This document shows positions 26,307-34,392 of a stretch of 64,000 nucleotides of DNA, in pieces. The position numbers and the translations under genes are program-made. The stretch is taken from positions 250,501 to 314,500 of the forward strand of contig NZ_JH815198.1 in assembly GCF_000296445.1 (NCBI RefSeq), written 5' to 3'. This DNA is from Slackia piriformis YIT 12062 (GTDB taxonomy: Bacteria; Actinomycetota; Coriobacteriia; Coriobacteriales; Eggerthellaceae). How positions within the stretch are numbered: position 1 is the stretch's first letter; every line of letters begins with the position of its first letter. The notes beneath the pieces are model-generated. The model was not told the DNA's origin. It worked only from the letters and a program-made list of their open reading frames with translations, and did not search any database.

Positions 26307-27530
26307 CTATTCCTTGTCCTTGAAGAAGAGGGGCGTTTCTACATCGAGTCCCTTTTTCTTGTTGTACGCCTCGATGATTTGACGAACGATGACGCATGCG
26401 ATGAAGGCGATGCCGATGTAGCCCGTGTAGGGGTAGATAATGCCCATGAGCTGGCCGTAGGAAAGCGGGCTGGAAACAATCAGCATGATGACGATGGAAA
26501 AGATGACCAGCACGGCCTTGTTGCGCTTGGTTCCTTCGGGAGCGAAGCGATTGACCGAAGTCCACATCATGGGTGCGGCGGTGGAATAGATGCCGCCCAT
26601 GAGGATGACGGCGAAGATGACGCTGATTACGGGGCTGATTAGATCGGACAGGAACAGTGTGGGAACTTCGAGCTGAGCAACGTCTTCGATATGGCAAAGC
26701 AGCGCTATGTTCATGAGGATGGCCGCGCCGATGAATGCGATGCCGCCGACGATGCCGCCCCATTTCGCCTCGCGAGCCGAGCAAGCGGTGCCGCCGGTTT
26801 GCGTGAAGAACGGCAGCGATCCAGTGACGTTGTAGGCTGCATAGAGCAGACCCGCCAAAGCCCACAAGGGTGCGCCGTTGGTTGCGTTGGCCATACTTTC
26901 GAACGTTGCGGCATGCGCGCCCACCTCCATAAGGCCACCGGGGTTGGCGGCTATGGCGACTGTTGCAATGACCACGGAGAACACGATGATTACGGGGCCT
27001 ACGATGCCGATGACGTCGACGATGCGCTTGAATCCGAAGAAATTCGTCACCAAAACCAGCGCGCACATGCCGGCCGAACCCACCCAGTTAGGAAGCCCGA
27101 AATACTGAGCAAGGGTTGCGCCTGCGCCCGAGGTCATGACGATGCACACGAGCAACAAGAACACAGGGATGAACCACGCGAGAAACGCACCGAAATATTT
27201 GCCGCAGTAGTAACGAAATCCTTGGTCGGCCATATGGTCTGGCCCCAGGTCGTGATGGCGATATCCGTAGTTCATCAGAACCTTACCCAGCCATGCAAAC
27301 AGTACAAGCGCGATGAGTAAACCTCCGATGGACCAGATTCCGTATGCGGTAAAGAACTGCATGATCTCTTGGCCTGAGGCGTATCCCGATCCGATGAGGA
27401 ATGCGACGAAGGCGCCTGCGAACTTCAAGACGTTCAATGCGCTTACTCGCTCCTTGCTCGAGTCTTGCATGGGCCTGCCTTGGCCTCCGGAATGGCCCGT
27501 GGCTGCGGCGTTTGGTGTCGTTTCTGCCAT
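26307..27530 (-). CDS. YkvI family membrane transporter
   Basis: 407 aa with about ten to eleven membrane helices after a ~30-residue polar N-terminus. The motif FVAFLIGSGYASGQEIMQFF, with an unwound-helix glycine pattern, and the later LAGLLYAAYNVTGSLPF match the YkvI family within the APC/LeuT-like superfamily. Substrate is not known. ATG 27530 has GAAGAAAGGATG upstream. It lies downstream of the aminotransferase gene on the same strand but is separated by a terminator, so it is probably independent. Confidence 0.82.
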   Translation of the reverse strand: MAETTPNAAATGHSGGQGRPMQDSSKERVSALNVLKFAGAFVAFLIGSGYASGQEIMQFFTAYGIWSIGGLLIALVLFAWLGKVLMNYGYRHHDLGPDHMADQGFRYYCGKYFGAFLAWFIPVFLLLVCIVMTSGAGATLAQYFGLPNWVGSAGMCALVLVTNFFGFKRIVDVIGIVGPVIIVFSVVIATVAIAANPGGLMEVGAHAATFESMANATNGAPLWALAGLLYAAYNVTGSLPFFTQTGGTACSAREAKWGGIVGGIAFIGAAILMNIALLCHIEDVAQLEVPTLFLSDLISPVISVIFAVILMGGIYSTAAPMMWTSVNRFAPEGTKRNKAVLVIFSIVIMLIVSSPLSYGQLMGIIYPYTGYIGIAFIACVIVRQIIEAYNKKKGLDVETPLFFKDKE

Positions 27531-27615
27531 GATGGCATCCTTTCTTCCATGCCGGTATGCCGGCGTTTCTTACCTTGTCGGTTTCGGCAAGGGGTGCTCC
27601 AGACGAATGGGCTGC

Positions 27616-27645
27616 AAAAGAAAAGGGAGCGCCGACGCGCCCCCC
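27616..27645 (-). terminator. Rho-independent terminator after the aminotransferase gene
   Basis: On the minus strand GGGGGCGC, a GTCG loop and GCGCTCCC (one G-U pair) are followed by TTTTCTTTT. It lies about 70 bases past the aminotransferase stop. Confidence 0.75.
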
Positions 27646-27715
27646 TTGTGCATTGGTGTATGAACAAGCAATCGGCGTGCCGAATCATGGATGTGCGTAG
27701 GTAAATCGGTATGCC

Positions 27716-28816
27716 TTATGCATGTAGGACAAGGTCGTCCGCCTTTCTGACGAGGTTTGTCAGCGTGTCGATATCTTCGTGTAGGTTGAGGCGAATGGCA
27801 TTGCACCCCAATCCGTCGTAGCCACTACAGGTTACCACGCGCACTCCAGCATGCGATAGTACTTTTTCCAAATTAATCTGTTCGTCATCTACGTAGAGCA
27901 TGCTGATGGACACTCCGGGCGAAGTGTGGGCAACGTGTAGATGCTCGCATTCGGCAAGGGCGGCCAGGAGCTTCGGTTTGTCTTGCTTGACGCGTTCGAG
28001 TGTTTTCTGTGCCCAGCGGGCCTGCATGGCCTGGATGGCGAATGCGTCGGCAAGGGAATTCTTTGAAAACGGGATGTTCACCTTGTGAAACGCTGCCATG
28101 ATTTGGGGTTGGGCGATGCAGTATCCCAGACGAACGCCCGCTGCGCCGAATCCCTTCGAAAACGTGCGTACCACGGCCAGGTTGTCGAATTCGGGCACAA
28201 GGGAAAGGGCGGTTTGGTCGTCGTCCATGTAGTCGCCGTAGGCTTCGTCCATGACGATGAACGAGTTTGCTTTTTGCGCCGCCTGCACGACGCGCCGCAC
28301 CTGGTCAAGCGGAAATACCTGGCCAGTGGGATTGTTGGGGTTGTCAAGATAGACGAATGCGCCGGGGTTGCGCTCGATGCGTTCGATGAGCTCATTGGCA
28401 TCGAACGCATAATTGTTTTCGCGGCGCAAATAGACGTGTTCGAATTCGACGCCGTAGGTGGTCATGTCATCGGTGACCGCTGTGAAGGTGGGCGCCATGC
28501 AGACAACCGTCTTGCCAGGCTTGAGACACATGCGGTTCAACGCAACGCACGTGCCGATCGATCCGCACGAAAACGCGACCATGTCGTCGGTGATGGGGAG
28601 GACGTCAGCGAAACGCTGGCGAATCAGCTCTGTGAGCTCTGCGTCGGAGTGCGGGTAGTGTGCGATGTCTTGCATGACATTGGCGGGAATGGTGAATTCT
28701 GGCGATCCGTAGGGGTTCGAGCCCATGGAACAATCGAGGATGAAGTCGCCTTCGCTGAGATGCTCCGAATAGTCGCCGCGCTCCTGCTGGAGCAAAACAT
28801 CGTGAATTCCGTACAT
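27716..28816 (-). CDS. PLP-dependent class I/II aminotransferase, HisC-like
   Basis: 366 aa, fold type I. Key sites: the DNPNNPTG loop near 158-165, D190 and Y193 in MDEAYGDY, and the Schiff-base lysine K221 in TFSKGFGAAGVRLGY. The sequence pattern resembles histidinol-phosphate aminotransferase and threonine-phosphate decarboxylase families. It is not in a his or cobalamin operon, so no specific substrate is assigned. The frame extends upstream to 29032, but ATG 28816 has CGGAGG six bases before it and fits the family start. A 9-bp inverted repeat at 28852-28877 lies over its promoter. Confidence 0.82.
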   Translation of the reverse strand: MYGIHDVLLQQERGDYSEHLSEGDFILDCSMGSNPYGSPEFTIPANVMQDIAHYPHSDAELTELIRQRFADVLPITDDMVAFSCGSIGTCVALNRMCLKPGKTVVCMAPTFTAVTDDMTTYGVEFEHVYLRRENNYAFDANELIERIERNPGAFVYLDNPNNPTGQVFPLDQVRRVVQAAQKANSFIVMDEAYGDYMDDDQTALSLVPEFDNLAVVRTFSKGFGAAGVRLGYCIAQPQIMAAFHKVNIPFSKNSLADAFAIQAMQARWAQKTLERVKQDKPKLLAALAECEHLHVAHTSPGVSISMLYVDDEQINLEKVLSHAGVRVVTCSGYDGLGCNAIRLNLHEDIDTLTNLVRKADDLVLHA

Positions 28817-28851
28817 GGTTTGCCTCCGAAGATTCGTTATACGAGTGATGA

Positions 28852-28877
28852 CTTTATCGCACGATAGCGCGATAAAG
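28852..28877 (-). promoter_or_regulatory. Inverted repeat, candidate operator of the aminotransferase gene
   Basis: CTTTATCGC (28852-28860), 8-bp spacer, GCGATAAAG (28869-28877): perfect 9-bp arms. A minus-strand -10 TATAAC lies at 28836-28841, so the repeat covers the -35 zone, as a repressor or activator site would. No regulator is identified. Confidence 0.45.
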
Positions 28878-28935
28878 CGCAGTTGTAAATCGCATAGAGA
28901 AAGGTGGCTGTTTCGAATCGCGGTGGCGAAGCGTT

Positions 28936-29502
28936 CTAGAATGCGGCCAGTTTGTCGATGAGCTTGCGATAGATGCGATCGCGAATCCAAGGTTCGCTGG
29001 AGCGTTCGATCGCTTCGGTAAGAGGCATCCATGCAACGGCGTTGTTTTCGTCCGGTTTTATCCGCAGGGGTTCTTTCGGGTCGGCGATGGCAAGGTAGGT
29101 TACGTTGAGGTGTAGATGCGAGCCCACGTACGCCCCGCGTTTCTCATGACCATCTACGGTGAGCACTTCGAGGGAGAAGATGCCTTCCGGGCCACACGGT
29201 ACCAGATGGGCGTTTGCCACTCCGGTTTCTTCTTCCAGCTCGCGCAGAGCCACTGCGGCAAGGTCGTGTTCGCCGTCTGCGTGGCCGCCGATCCACGACC
29301 AGGAATCGTAGACGTTGTGATAGACCATGAGCGTTTGTTTCATGGCTGCGTCAACGGTCCATATCGAACAGGTCATGTGCGCCTGTGCGCTGCGGTCGAG
29401 GCAATGCGGGTCGCTTTTCAGGGCATGGAGGATGACTTCTTTGTCTGTCGCTTCCTGTTCGTTGAAAGGCTGAAATGCGGCGATGCTTTCATAAAGGCTC
29501 AT
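28936..29502 (-). CDS. Nudix hydrolase
   Basis: 188 aa. The full Nudix box lies at residues 72-95: GGHADGEHDLAAVALRELEEETGV gives G-x5-E-x7-REL-xEE-xGV. These enzymes hydrolyse nucleoside diphosphates linked to another moiety with Mg2+ or Mn2+. The flanking sequence (WSWIGGHADGE and HLHLNVTYLA) places it in the broad MutT/NUDIX group without a defined substrate. ATG 29502 has GGAGGAGAC upstream. It lies 119 bp upstream of the aminotransferase gene on the same strand. Confidence 0.9.
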   Translation of the reverse strand: MSLYESIAAFQPFNEQEATDKEVILHALKSDPHCLDRSAQAHMTCSIWTVDAAMKQTLMVYHNVYDSWSWIGGHADGEHDLAAVALRELEEETGVANAHLVPCGPEGIFSLEVLTVDGHEKRGAYVGSHLHLNVTYLAIADPKEPLRIKPDENNAVAWMPLTEAIERSSEPWIRDRIYRKLIDKLAAF

Positions 29503-29810
29503 GCGCTTTGTCTCCTCCTGGATTTTCGCAAGTTTAAAACGGAGTGTATCAATTGCAAAGGCGATGTTGACTGGAACGAGGGGTAAAAGAAGGCATTAAT
29601 CAGCAAATTACAGCGAATTGTCCATGAACTTTGCTTTGTGCTTTCGTCGGCAGAGGGGCCCGTGATGCGGGTCGGCAGGAACTTGAGATTTGAGGGCGGG
29701 AAAACTGACGTGAGGCATTATCGCGCAGGTAACCCCGCAACAGGGGCGCTCGCTGCGTGTATTATGGAGCACAACAGGCACTTGGCGTCTTTTCGTGATA
29801 GGAGAGCATC
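29503..29810. other. Divergent intergenic region
   Basis: 308 bp between the minus-strand Nudix gene and the plus-strand Pro/Gln-rich gene. It holds a plausible plus-strand -10 TATTAT (29760-29765) about 45 bases before the downstream ATG, with a weak GCAACA -35 at 17 bp. On the other strand a weak TTGCAA/TAAACT pair lies near 29535-29560. I see no coding sequence or strong RNA structure. Confidence 0.4.
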
Positions 29811-30317
29811 ATGCAGGAACAGCAGCAGCCTCAAATGCCGGCCCAGCCTCAGGGAGACCAGGCTCAAAACTTCGGGGCGCAGCAAAGCCCGCAATATCCG
29901 CAACCGCAGACCCAGCCTCAGGCACCGCAGCCGCAGCCGGCGCAGTATCAGGTTCCGCAGCCTCAACCCCAGCCGGCGCCGTATCAGGCTCCACAGGGAT
30001 CCGGCCAGTATCAACAGCCATATCAGCCGCAGCAGTCTTATGGCTACGCACGGCCTGCAGGGTCGGTGTCGGGAACTTACTACGTAAGCGATCAGGATAA
30101 GACGTTGCGCTTGATTGCGTTCATCTTCAATATTATTTCGCTCGTCACGATGTGCTGGCTGATTATTCCGCTTGCCTGGCTGATTCCCATGTGCGTGATT
30201 TCGTGGGGCATTTACAAGGGAACGAAGGCCAATACGGTCGCCTTCGGCGTATGCACGCTCATCTTTTCTTCGCTTGTCGCAGGTATTCTTCTGCTCATTT
30301 CCAAGAAAGACCGTTGA
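29811..30317 (+). CDS. Pro/Gln-rich membrane protein, unknown function
   Basis: 168 aa. Residues 1-80 are built of PQ, QPQ and PYQ repeats (for example QPQPAQYQVPQPQPQPAPYQ), then a short linker and two membrane helices at about 100-125 and 140-162. The end is KKDR. A similar N-terminal composition occurs in SppA 6 kb upstream. The pattern resembles small actinobacterial membrane proteins with disordered cytoplasmic tails. SD AGGAGAG precedes ATG 29811. No function is assigned. Confidence 0.75.
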   Translation: MQEQQQPQMPAQPQGDQAQNFGAQQSPQYPQPQTQPQAPQPQPAQYQVPQPQPQPAPYQAPQGSGQYQQPYQPQQSYGYARPAGSVSGTYYVSDQDKTLRLIAFIFNIISLVTMCWLIIPLAWLIPMCVISWGIYKGTKANTVAFGVCTLIFSSLVAGILLLISKKDR

Positions 30318-30379
30318 GTCGCTGCCGAAATAGGCTGTCTGATAGATGCCTGGGATAGTGGGTTTGATTTAGCGAACAA

Positions 30380-30416
30380 GCCGCCAAGAGCTAAAGGGAG
30401 GGGAGCTCTTGGCGGC
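30380..30416. terminator. Strong hairpin between convergent genes
   Basis: GCCGCCAAGAGCT (30380-30392) and AGCTCTTGGCGGC (30404-30416) form a perfect 13-bp stem around AAAGGGAGGGG. Placed between a plus-strand and a minus-strand gene end, it can serve both; neither side has a strong U-tract. Confidence 0.55.
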
Positions 30417-30473
30417 GAGGGGCGGACGATTGTATTTTCTGCGGTATCGATGCGCGATTCCTAATTGGTCGTG

Positions 30474-32201
30474 CTAGTCGAACTTTCCTTCTGCGAGGTC
30501 GTGGCCGAGCAGATATCCGAAGGTCAGGCAGTTCAGGCCGTAGCTGTTGCCGGGAATGGCGAAGTTGTATTGGTTAGCGTACATGTCTCCTATCATGCAG
30601 CCGACGTTGAAAAGGCCGGGGATGGGCTGGTCGTTTTCGTCGCACACTTCCATATCCACGCTCGTACGCAGGCCGCCCATAATCGTCATAAAGGTGCAGG
30701 TGTTCACCGCGGCGTAATAAGGACCTTCTTCCTCAATTTTTACCAGGAAGTCGGGGTTCTTATAGAAATCTTCGTCTACGCCCTTTTCGCACAGTTCGTT
30801 GTATCGGGCTACGACTTCCTTTAATTTCGTGGCGTCGAGTTCGAGCTGCTGAGCCAGGTCATCCAGGGTGTCTGCCTTGAAATATGATCCGTCTTCGACT
30901 CCTGCGTCCCATATTGCAATCAGCTCTTCCGCGGTTTTCGGGGGCAAGGTGTAGTCGGATCCGAAAGAGTACCATTCGTGGCCGCGGTCTATGATTTCTT
31001 GCGGATAGTTGGAAGTCCAGATGCCATATGCAATGTTGCCGGGCTGGGACAAAAGCTGATGCGCACTGTACGGTGCCGACATGTCTTCGCGCTGATAACG
31101 CTCGGCGTTTGCGTTGACGTTCAGTCCCATATGGAATGCAAGCGGTTCGTGGCTTCCGCCCCAGCCGCCCTGATACATGGGAGCTGCCGTTGTACGCTGC
31201 CATGCAGCGCCGGCCCAAAGCCCCATCTTCTGTCCGTCGCCGCCGTAGATGCCGCCCATGACGAAGCTCGTGTTGTAGTCGATCTCTTCCTGCTCGAAGC
31301 CGACGAACTTCAACGCTTCGGGGCAGTAGCAAGCCAGCATTTCTTTGTCGCGCGAATAGTCGCCCGTTGCTAGAACCACGGCTTTTTTGGCGACGAATTT
31401 CACATAGCTGCCATCGGAGGTCTTGGAAGCTACGACGCCTGTCACGCGGCCTCCGTCTTCGCGGATGAGCTGCTCGGCCTTGGTGTCGTATATCAATTGC
31501 ACGCCGTATTCCTTGGCCTTCATTTCAAGCGCCTCAACAGCTCCTTGCTGGCCCGTTGAAACCATGGCGCTATCGCCTAGGGTCGAAAACGCATGAGCGT
31601 AATTTGGGCCGAGGTCGAATGTATTATCGCGCTCCAGGATGACTTCCAGCCCTGCTTCGCGGGCGATGTCGATCATCCAGTTCATAGCTTCTTCGGAATG
31701 ATTGAATCCCTTCATCCATTTACGTTGGTCGACATTATCGGAGGCGGCTCGATACTCGTGGTAATAGAATGGCGAGGGGTCGAATGGTTCAACGCCCAGC
31801 TCTTCCATGACCTTCGAATTGCGCGCGTAATTCGAACCGCCACGAGAAATGGGGGCGCTTGAGGCCGAAAACAGCGTGACGTTCGCACCTTTTTCGGCTG
31901 CGGCTACAGCAGTGGTGAGACCCGACATTCCTGCGCCTACGATGACGATGTCGTTTTCGATGGTTTCGGTGATTTCGTCATCGGGGATGGGCTCGGGGGC
32001 AACCATGAACGACCATTTGGGCATAGCGTCGGTCAATTTGATGACTGCTTCGGAAGAGTTGATGACGCCTTCTGCAGCTTGAGTGCCAGCTCCTTCTCCA
32101 GATGTTGCGGGCGAGCAGCCTGCTAGGCCGATTGTGGCGGCGCCTGCGGCTCCTGCTGCGCCGAATTTCAGAAAGTCGCGACGCGAGAATCCCTTTTCCA
32201 T
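30474..32201 (-). CDS. Tat-exported FAD-dependent reductase, fumarate-reductase-like
   Basis: 575 aa. Twin-arginine signal SRRDFLKFGAAGAAGA (R7, R8), followed by GLAGC, a possible lipobox at C29. The FAD-binding dinucleotide fold is DIVIVGAGMSG at 84-94, and the FAD_binding_2/flavocytochrome domain follows with SRGGSNYARNS and TIMGGLRTSVDMEVCD near the C-terminus. Such single-subunit exported flavoproteins reduce unsaturated acids (fumarate, urocanate, cinnamates and others) outside the membrane as respiratory acceptors; the substrate here is unknown. SD TAAGGAGGG precedes ATG 32201. It is divergent from a LysR regulator, its likely controller. Confidence 0.9.
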   Translation of the reverse strand: MEKGFSRRDFLKFGAAGAAGAATIGLAGCSPATSGEGAGTQAAEGVINSSEAVIKLTDAMPKWSFMVAPEPIPDDEITETIENDIVIVGAGMSGLTTAVAAAEKGANVTLFSASSAPISRGGSNYARNSKVMEELGVEPFDPSPFYYHEYRAASDNVDQRKWMKGFNHSEEAMNWMIDIAREAGLEVILERDNTFDLGPNYAHAFSTLGDSAMVSTGQQGAVEALEMKAKEYGVQLIYDTKAEQLIREDGGRVTGVVASKTSDGSYVKFVAKKAVVLATGDYSRDKEMLACYCPEALKFVGFEQEEIDYNTSFVMGGIYGGDGQKMGLWAGAAWQRTTAAPMYQGGWGGSHEPLAFHMGLNVNANAERYQREDMSAPYSAHQLLSQPGNIAYGIWTSNYPQEIIDRGHEWYSFGSDYTLPPKTAEELIAIWDAGVEDGSYFKADTLDDLAQQLELDATKLKEVVARYNELCEKGVDEDFYKNPDFLVKIEEEGPYYAAVNTCTFMTIMGGLRTSVDMEVCDENDQPIPGLFNVGCMIGDMYANQYNFAIPGNSYGLNCLTFGYLLGHDLAEGKFD

Positions 32202-32293
32202 TTGTTCCCTCCTTAAAGTGAGCTCGAAACCCCTTTTTCGAGCACTTTCTTGAAACCATCATATGGATCGTTGCATATTTGCGGGAAGCATTT

Positions 32294-32312
32294 TTGCGTT
32301 GCGGGGCTGCAA
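32294..32312. promoter_or_regulatory. Candidate LysR-type site TTGC-N11-GCAA
   Basis: TTGC (32294-32297), 11 bases, GCAA (32309-32312): an interrupted dyad containing the T-N11-A pattern of LysR regulators. It lies in the 238-bp divergent region, 93 bases upstream of the flavoprotein ATG and 128 upstream of the LysR ATG. Confidence 0.5.
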
Positions 32313-32439
32313 TGAAATTGAGCGTGCCCATCCCTATGCAACGCGGTTTTCTTTTCGGAGCTATCTTTGCTAGACTTTTTTGGAAAACCTACCGTACCGG
32401 AATCCATATTGTTGCGGCGACGCATTCAGGGAGGGCATT

Positions 32440-33384
32440 ATGGATATACGGCAGATCGAATGTTTTGTGGCTGTTGCCCGAAAAGGCAACTACACCAAAG
32501 CAGCCGAAGAGCTGTTCGTTTCACGTCAGGCGTTAAGCAAGACCGTGAAGCATCTAGAAAAAGAAGTGGGCGAGCCGCTTTTTATCAGCGTGCCCGGACA
32601 GAGCCAGCTGAAGCTTACTCAAAAAGGCACCCAGCTCATGGGGGATGCTGTTTCTCTCGTAAATGCATGGGAAGCTTTCTGCAAAGCGCATGCCGCCTTC
32701 GATGTCGTGGGTCATCAAGGGAGGCGGCCGCTTGCTGCCGCGGCGGTGCACGGCGCTCTTTTATCCTTGCCTAAAAATGCCATTGCCGCATTCGAACAGG
32801 CTCATGAGGATATGATTTTCTCTATTGAGCAGAGTACGACAAGAGGGGTTTTGGATATGGTCGATTCCGGGGAGGCGAGTATTGGCCTTGTGGGGTCCAC
32901 TCCTCGGTATTTGCAAGATTTCGACTTTCAGATGATTGTCTACACTGGCGTTCATGTTCTTGTTCCCGTCGAAAGCGATCTTGCGGAAAAGAGCGTATTG
33001 AGCCCTTCGGATTTAGACGGGCGGCCCTTTGTGACCATGGGGGTTCGCGACCACTTGCATCGATTCGTGCATGAGCAGTGCCTGGCGTTGGGTGTAAGGC
33101 CCGACGTTCTCTTTACGAGCTCGAATGCGAATCTCCTTGTAGAGCAGGCGGTCGAGCACAAAGCGTGTTTCTTCGGGTTTCCTTTCTTTGCGGAGAAGTA
33201 TCGGGACACGCATACTCTTGTACCCCTCGAGTTCGACTTCGATCCGCAATTTGCAACATATGCCATCAAGCGCAAGGACGTTCGCCTTACGCCTATTGAG
33301 CGGAGTTTTTGGGGCTATCTTGGCGAAATCGGACAAGAGGCGGGTAGGCTGCCGGCACAGGCCGAGTCGGGCGGCTCCTTGTAG
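32440..33384 (+). CDS. LysR family transcriptional regulator
   Basis: 314 aa. The N-terminal winged helix-turn-helix is MDIRQIECFVAVARKGNYTK followed by AAEELFVSRQALSKTVKHLE. A type 2 periplasmic-binding-like effector domain follows. ATG 32440 has GGGAGGG six bases upstream; the frame opens at 32380 without support. Divergent orientation beside the Tat flavoprotein suggests it controls that gene in response to the substrate. An extended -10 (TG-c-TAGACT, hexamer 32371-32376) is its likely promoter. Confidence 0.93.
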   Translation: MDIRQIECFVAVARKGNYTKAAEELFVSRQALSKTVKHLEKEVGEPLFISVPGQSQLKLTQKGTQLMGDAVSLVNAWEAFCKAHAAFDVVGHQGRRPLAAAAVHGALLSLPKNAIAAFEQAHEDMIFSIEQSTTRGVLDMVDSGEASIGLVGSTPRYLQDFDFQMIVYTGVHVLVPVESDLAEKSVLSPSDLDGRPFVTMGVRDHLHRFVHEQCLALGVRPDVLFTSSNANLLVEQAVEHKACFFGFPFFAEKYRDTHTLVPLEFDFDPQFATYAIKRKDVRLTPIERSFWGYLGEIGQEAGRLPAQAESGGSL

Positions 33385-33783
33385 TGGCCTGCATTGTGGC
33401 CGACCCTTCGCCTTGTGGTGGCTTGCTGGGTTATTGGCTGATCGCCAGCCTCGCTTAGGCCAAGATGAAGTTGGCGATTGGGCTTTCTATGCGCCGCGTG
33501 CGAGAATTTGGTTTTAATGGGTCTCGCTGAAGAGGGGCTTTCGTCAAACGAAGGAATCCCCGCCATTCCTGAAAAGGAGGTCATGGCGCCCTTGGCATTT
33601 GCGATGACGATGTGTATCGCGAGGCGTTGAAACGAAAACTTGATTACGGCATGTAGAGGTGCAAGCAAAAGGGCCGCTTCGGCGTTGTCTGAAGCGGCCC
33701 TTTTGGAGACATGAGGCTTGACTTGTGCTTAAAACCCATCTGGGGCTCTGGGCGATTCTAAAAGCAGTGGAGCCCCTTGCTTC
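33385..33783. other. Intergenic region after lysR, no convincing gene
   Basis: 399 bp between lysR and the toxin gene, which converge. It contains a 37-codon open stretch at 33517-33630 with no ribosome binding site, then protein-like sequence (DDDVYREALKRKLDYGM) in another frame ending at 33656. This may be a decayed gene remnant, but the evidence is thin. A terminator lies at 33667-33704. A second stem (GGGGCTC/GAGCCCC, about 33743-33775) could terminate the toxin transcript on the minus strand. Confidence 0.35.
33667..33704. terminator. Bidirectional terminator between lysR and the toxin gene
   Basis: AAAAGGGCCGCTTC (33667-33680), a 10-nt loop, GAAGCGGCCCTTTT (33691-33704): a perfect 14-bp stem with A/T ends usable on both strands. 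Confidence 0.7.
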
Positions 33784-34095
33784 TTATATTCCGTTAAGGA
33801 CGATGTTTGCGTAATCCTGGCTTTGGTGGAAAAGGTGGGCGATTATCACATCGCCATCTTCAATGAAATACAGTGCGATATACCCCTTGATTAGAATGGT
33901 GCAATAGCCAAGACGCGCGAGGATGTCGAATCTGGACAGGCGATGTATGATGGATTCTTCCCGAAGTCTTTCAAGGGCGTTTTCCCATTCGTCAAGAAAG
34001 GAAGCTGCGGTATTGGGGCCGAAGCTGGAAAGATAGGCAACTATGCCTTCCAGCTCTTTCGAGGCCGTTGGCTGGATTTTTACCCTACAGGCCAT
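33784..34095 (-). CDS. RelE/ParE-family toxin
   Basis: 103 aa, the usual size. It begins ACRVKIQPTASKELEGIVAY, the RelE/ParE first strand and helix, then the ENALERLRE helix, and ends in strands YCTILIKGYIALYFIEDGDV and IIAHLFHQSQDYANIV. RelE toxins cut mRNA on the ribosome; ParE toxins poison gyrase; the sequence does not decide which. The ATG lies inside the last codons of the antitoxin (11-bp overlap), so the pair is translationally coupled with antitoxin first. Confidence 0.85.
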   Translation of the reverse strand: MACRVKIQPTASKELEGIVAYLSSFGPNTAASFLDEWENALERLREESIIHRLSRFDILARLGYCTILIKGYIALYFIEDGDVIIAHLFHQSQDYANIVLNGI

Positions 34096-34354
34096 ACTTT
34101 GCTCTCAGTGATTCGGTCGTCTCAAAAGCGTCGGAATGGAGCCCTTCGGTACGTTCGCGCTCGGAAATCATAATGCGTTCAAGCAAGCGGGCGCGGGTTT
34201 CCGCCTGCTCCCATTGGTTGAATTCGGAGCTTTTGATGCATACGAATCGATCGTAGCCGTTCTTTGTCACAATGACCGGCGACGGACTGTTCGAGACCAT
34301 TTCGTCGAAGGCGGCGGTGTTTCTTAGGTCTTTAATGGGGACGCAGAGTGGCAT
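34085..34354 (-). CDS. Phd/YefM-family antitoxin
   Basis: 89 aa. The N-terminal DNA-binding part is PLCVPIKDLRNTAAFDEMVS, then SPSPVIVTKNGYDRFVCIKS, the typical Phd/YefM strand pattern. The C-terminal helix (residues ~60-89) would wrap the toxin. The frame runs upstream to 34603, but ATG 34354 has AGGAGG five bases before it. It overlaps the toxin gene by 11 bp. Antitoxins of this family repress their own promoter; a 12-bp palindrome lies 27 bases upstream. Confidence 0.87.
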   Translation of the reverse strand: MPLCVPIKDLRNTAAFDEMVSNSPSPVIVTKNGYDRFVCIKSSEFNQWEQAETRARLLERIMISERERTEGLHSDAFETTESLRAKYGL

Positions 34355-34380
34355 GATGCCTCCTATAAACATTTTAATGA

Positions 34381-34392
34381 ACATAATTATGT
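34381..34392 (-). promoter_or_regulatory. Palindromic operator candidate of the toxin-antitoxin operon
   Basis: ACATAATTATGT, a perfect 12-bp palindrome, 27 bases upstream of the antitoxin ATG and within AT-rich promoter-like sequence. Autoregulation by Phd/YefM proteins at such palindromes is typical of the family. Confidence 0.5.

Noticed and set aside
29811-30050. CAGCCTCAG-type repeats considered as a DNA repeat element
   Set aside because: The repeats stay in frame and encode Pro/Gln units of one protein.
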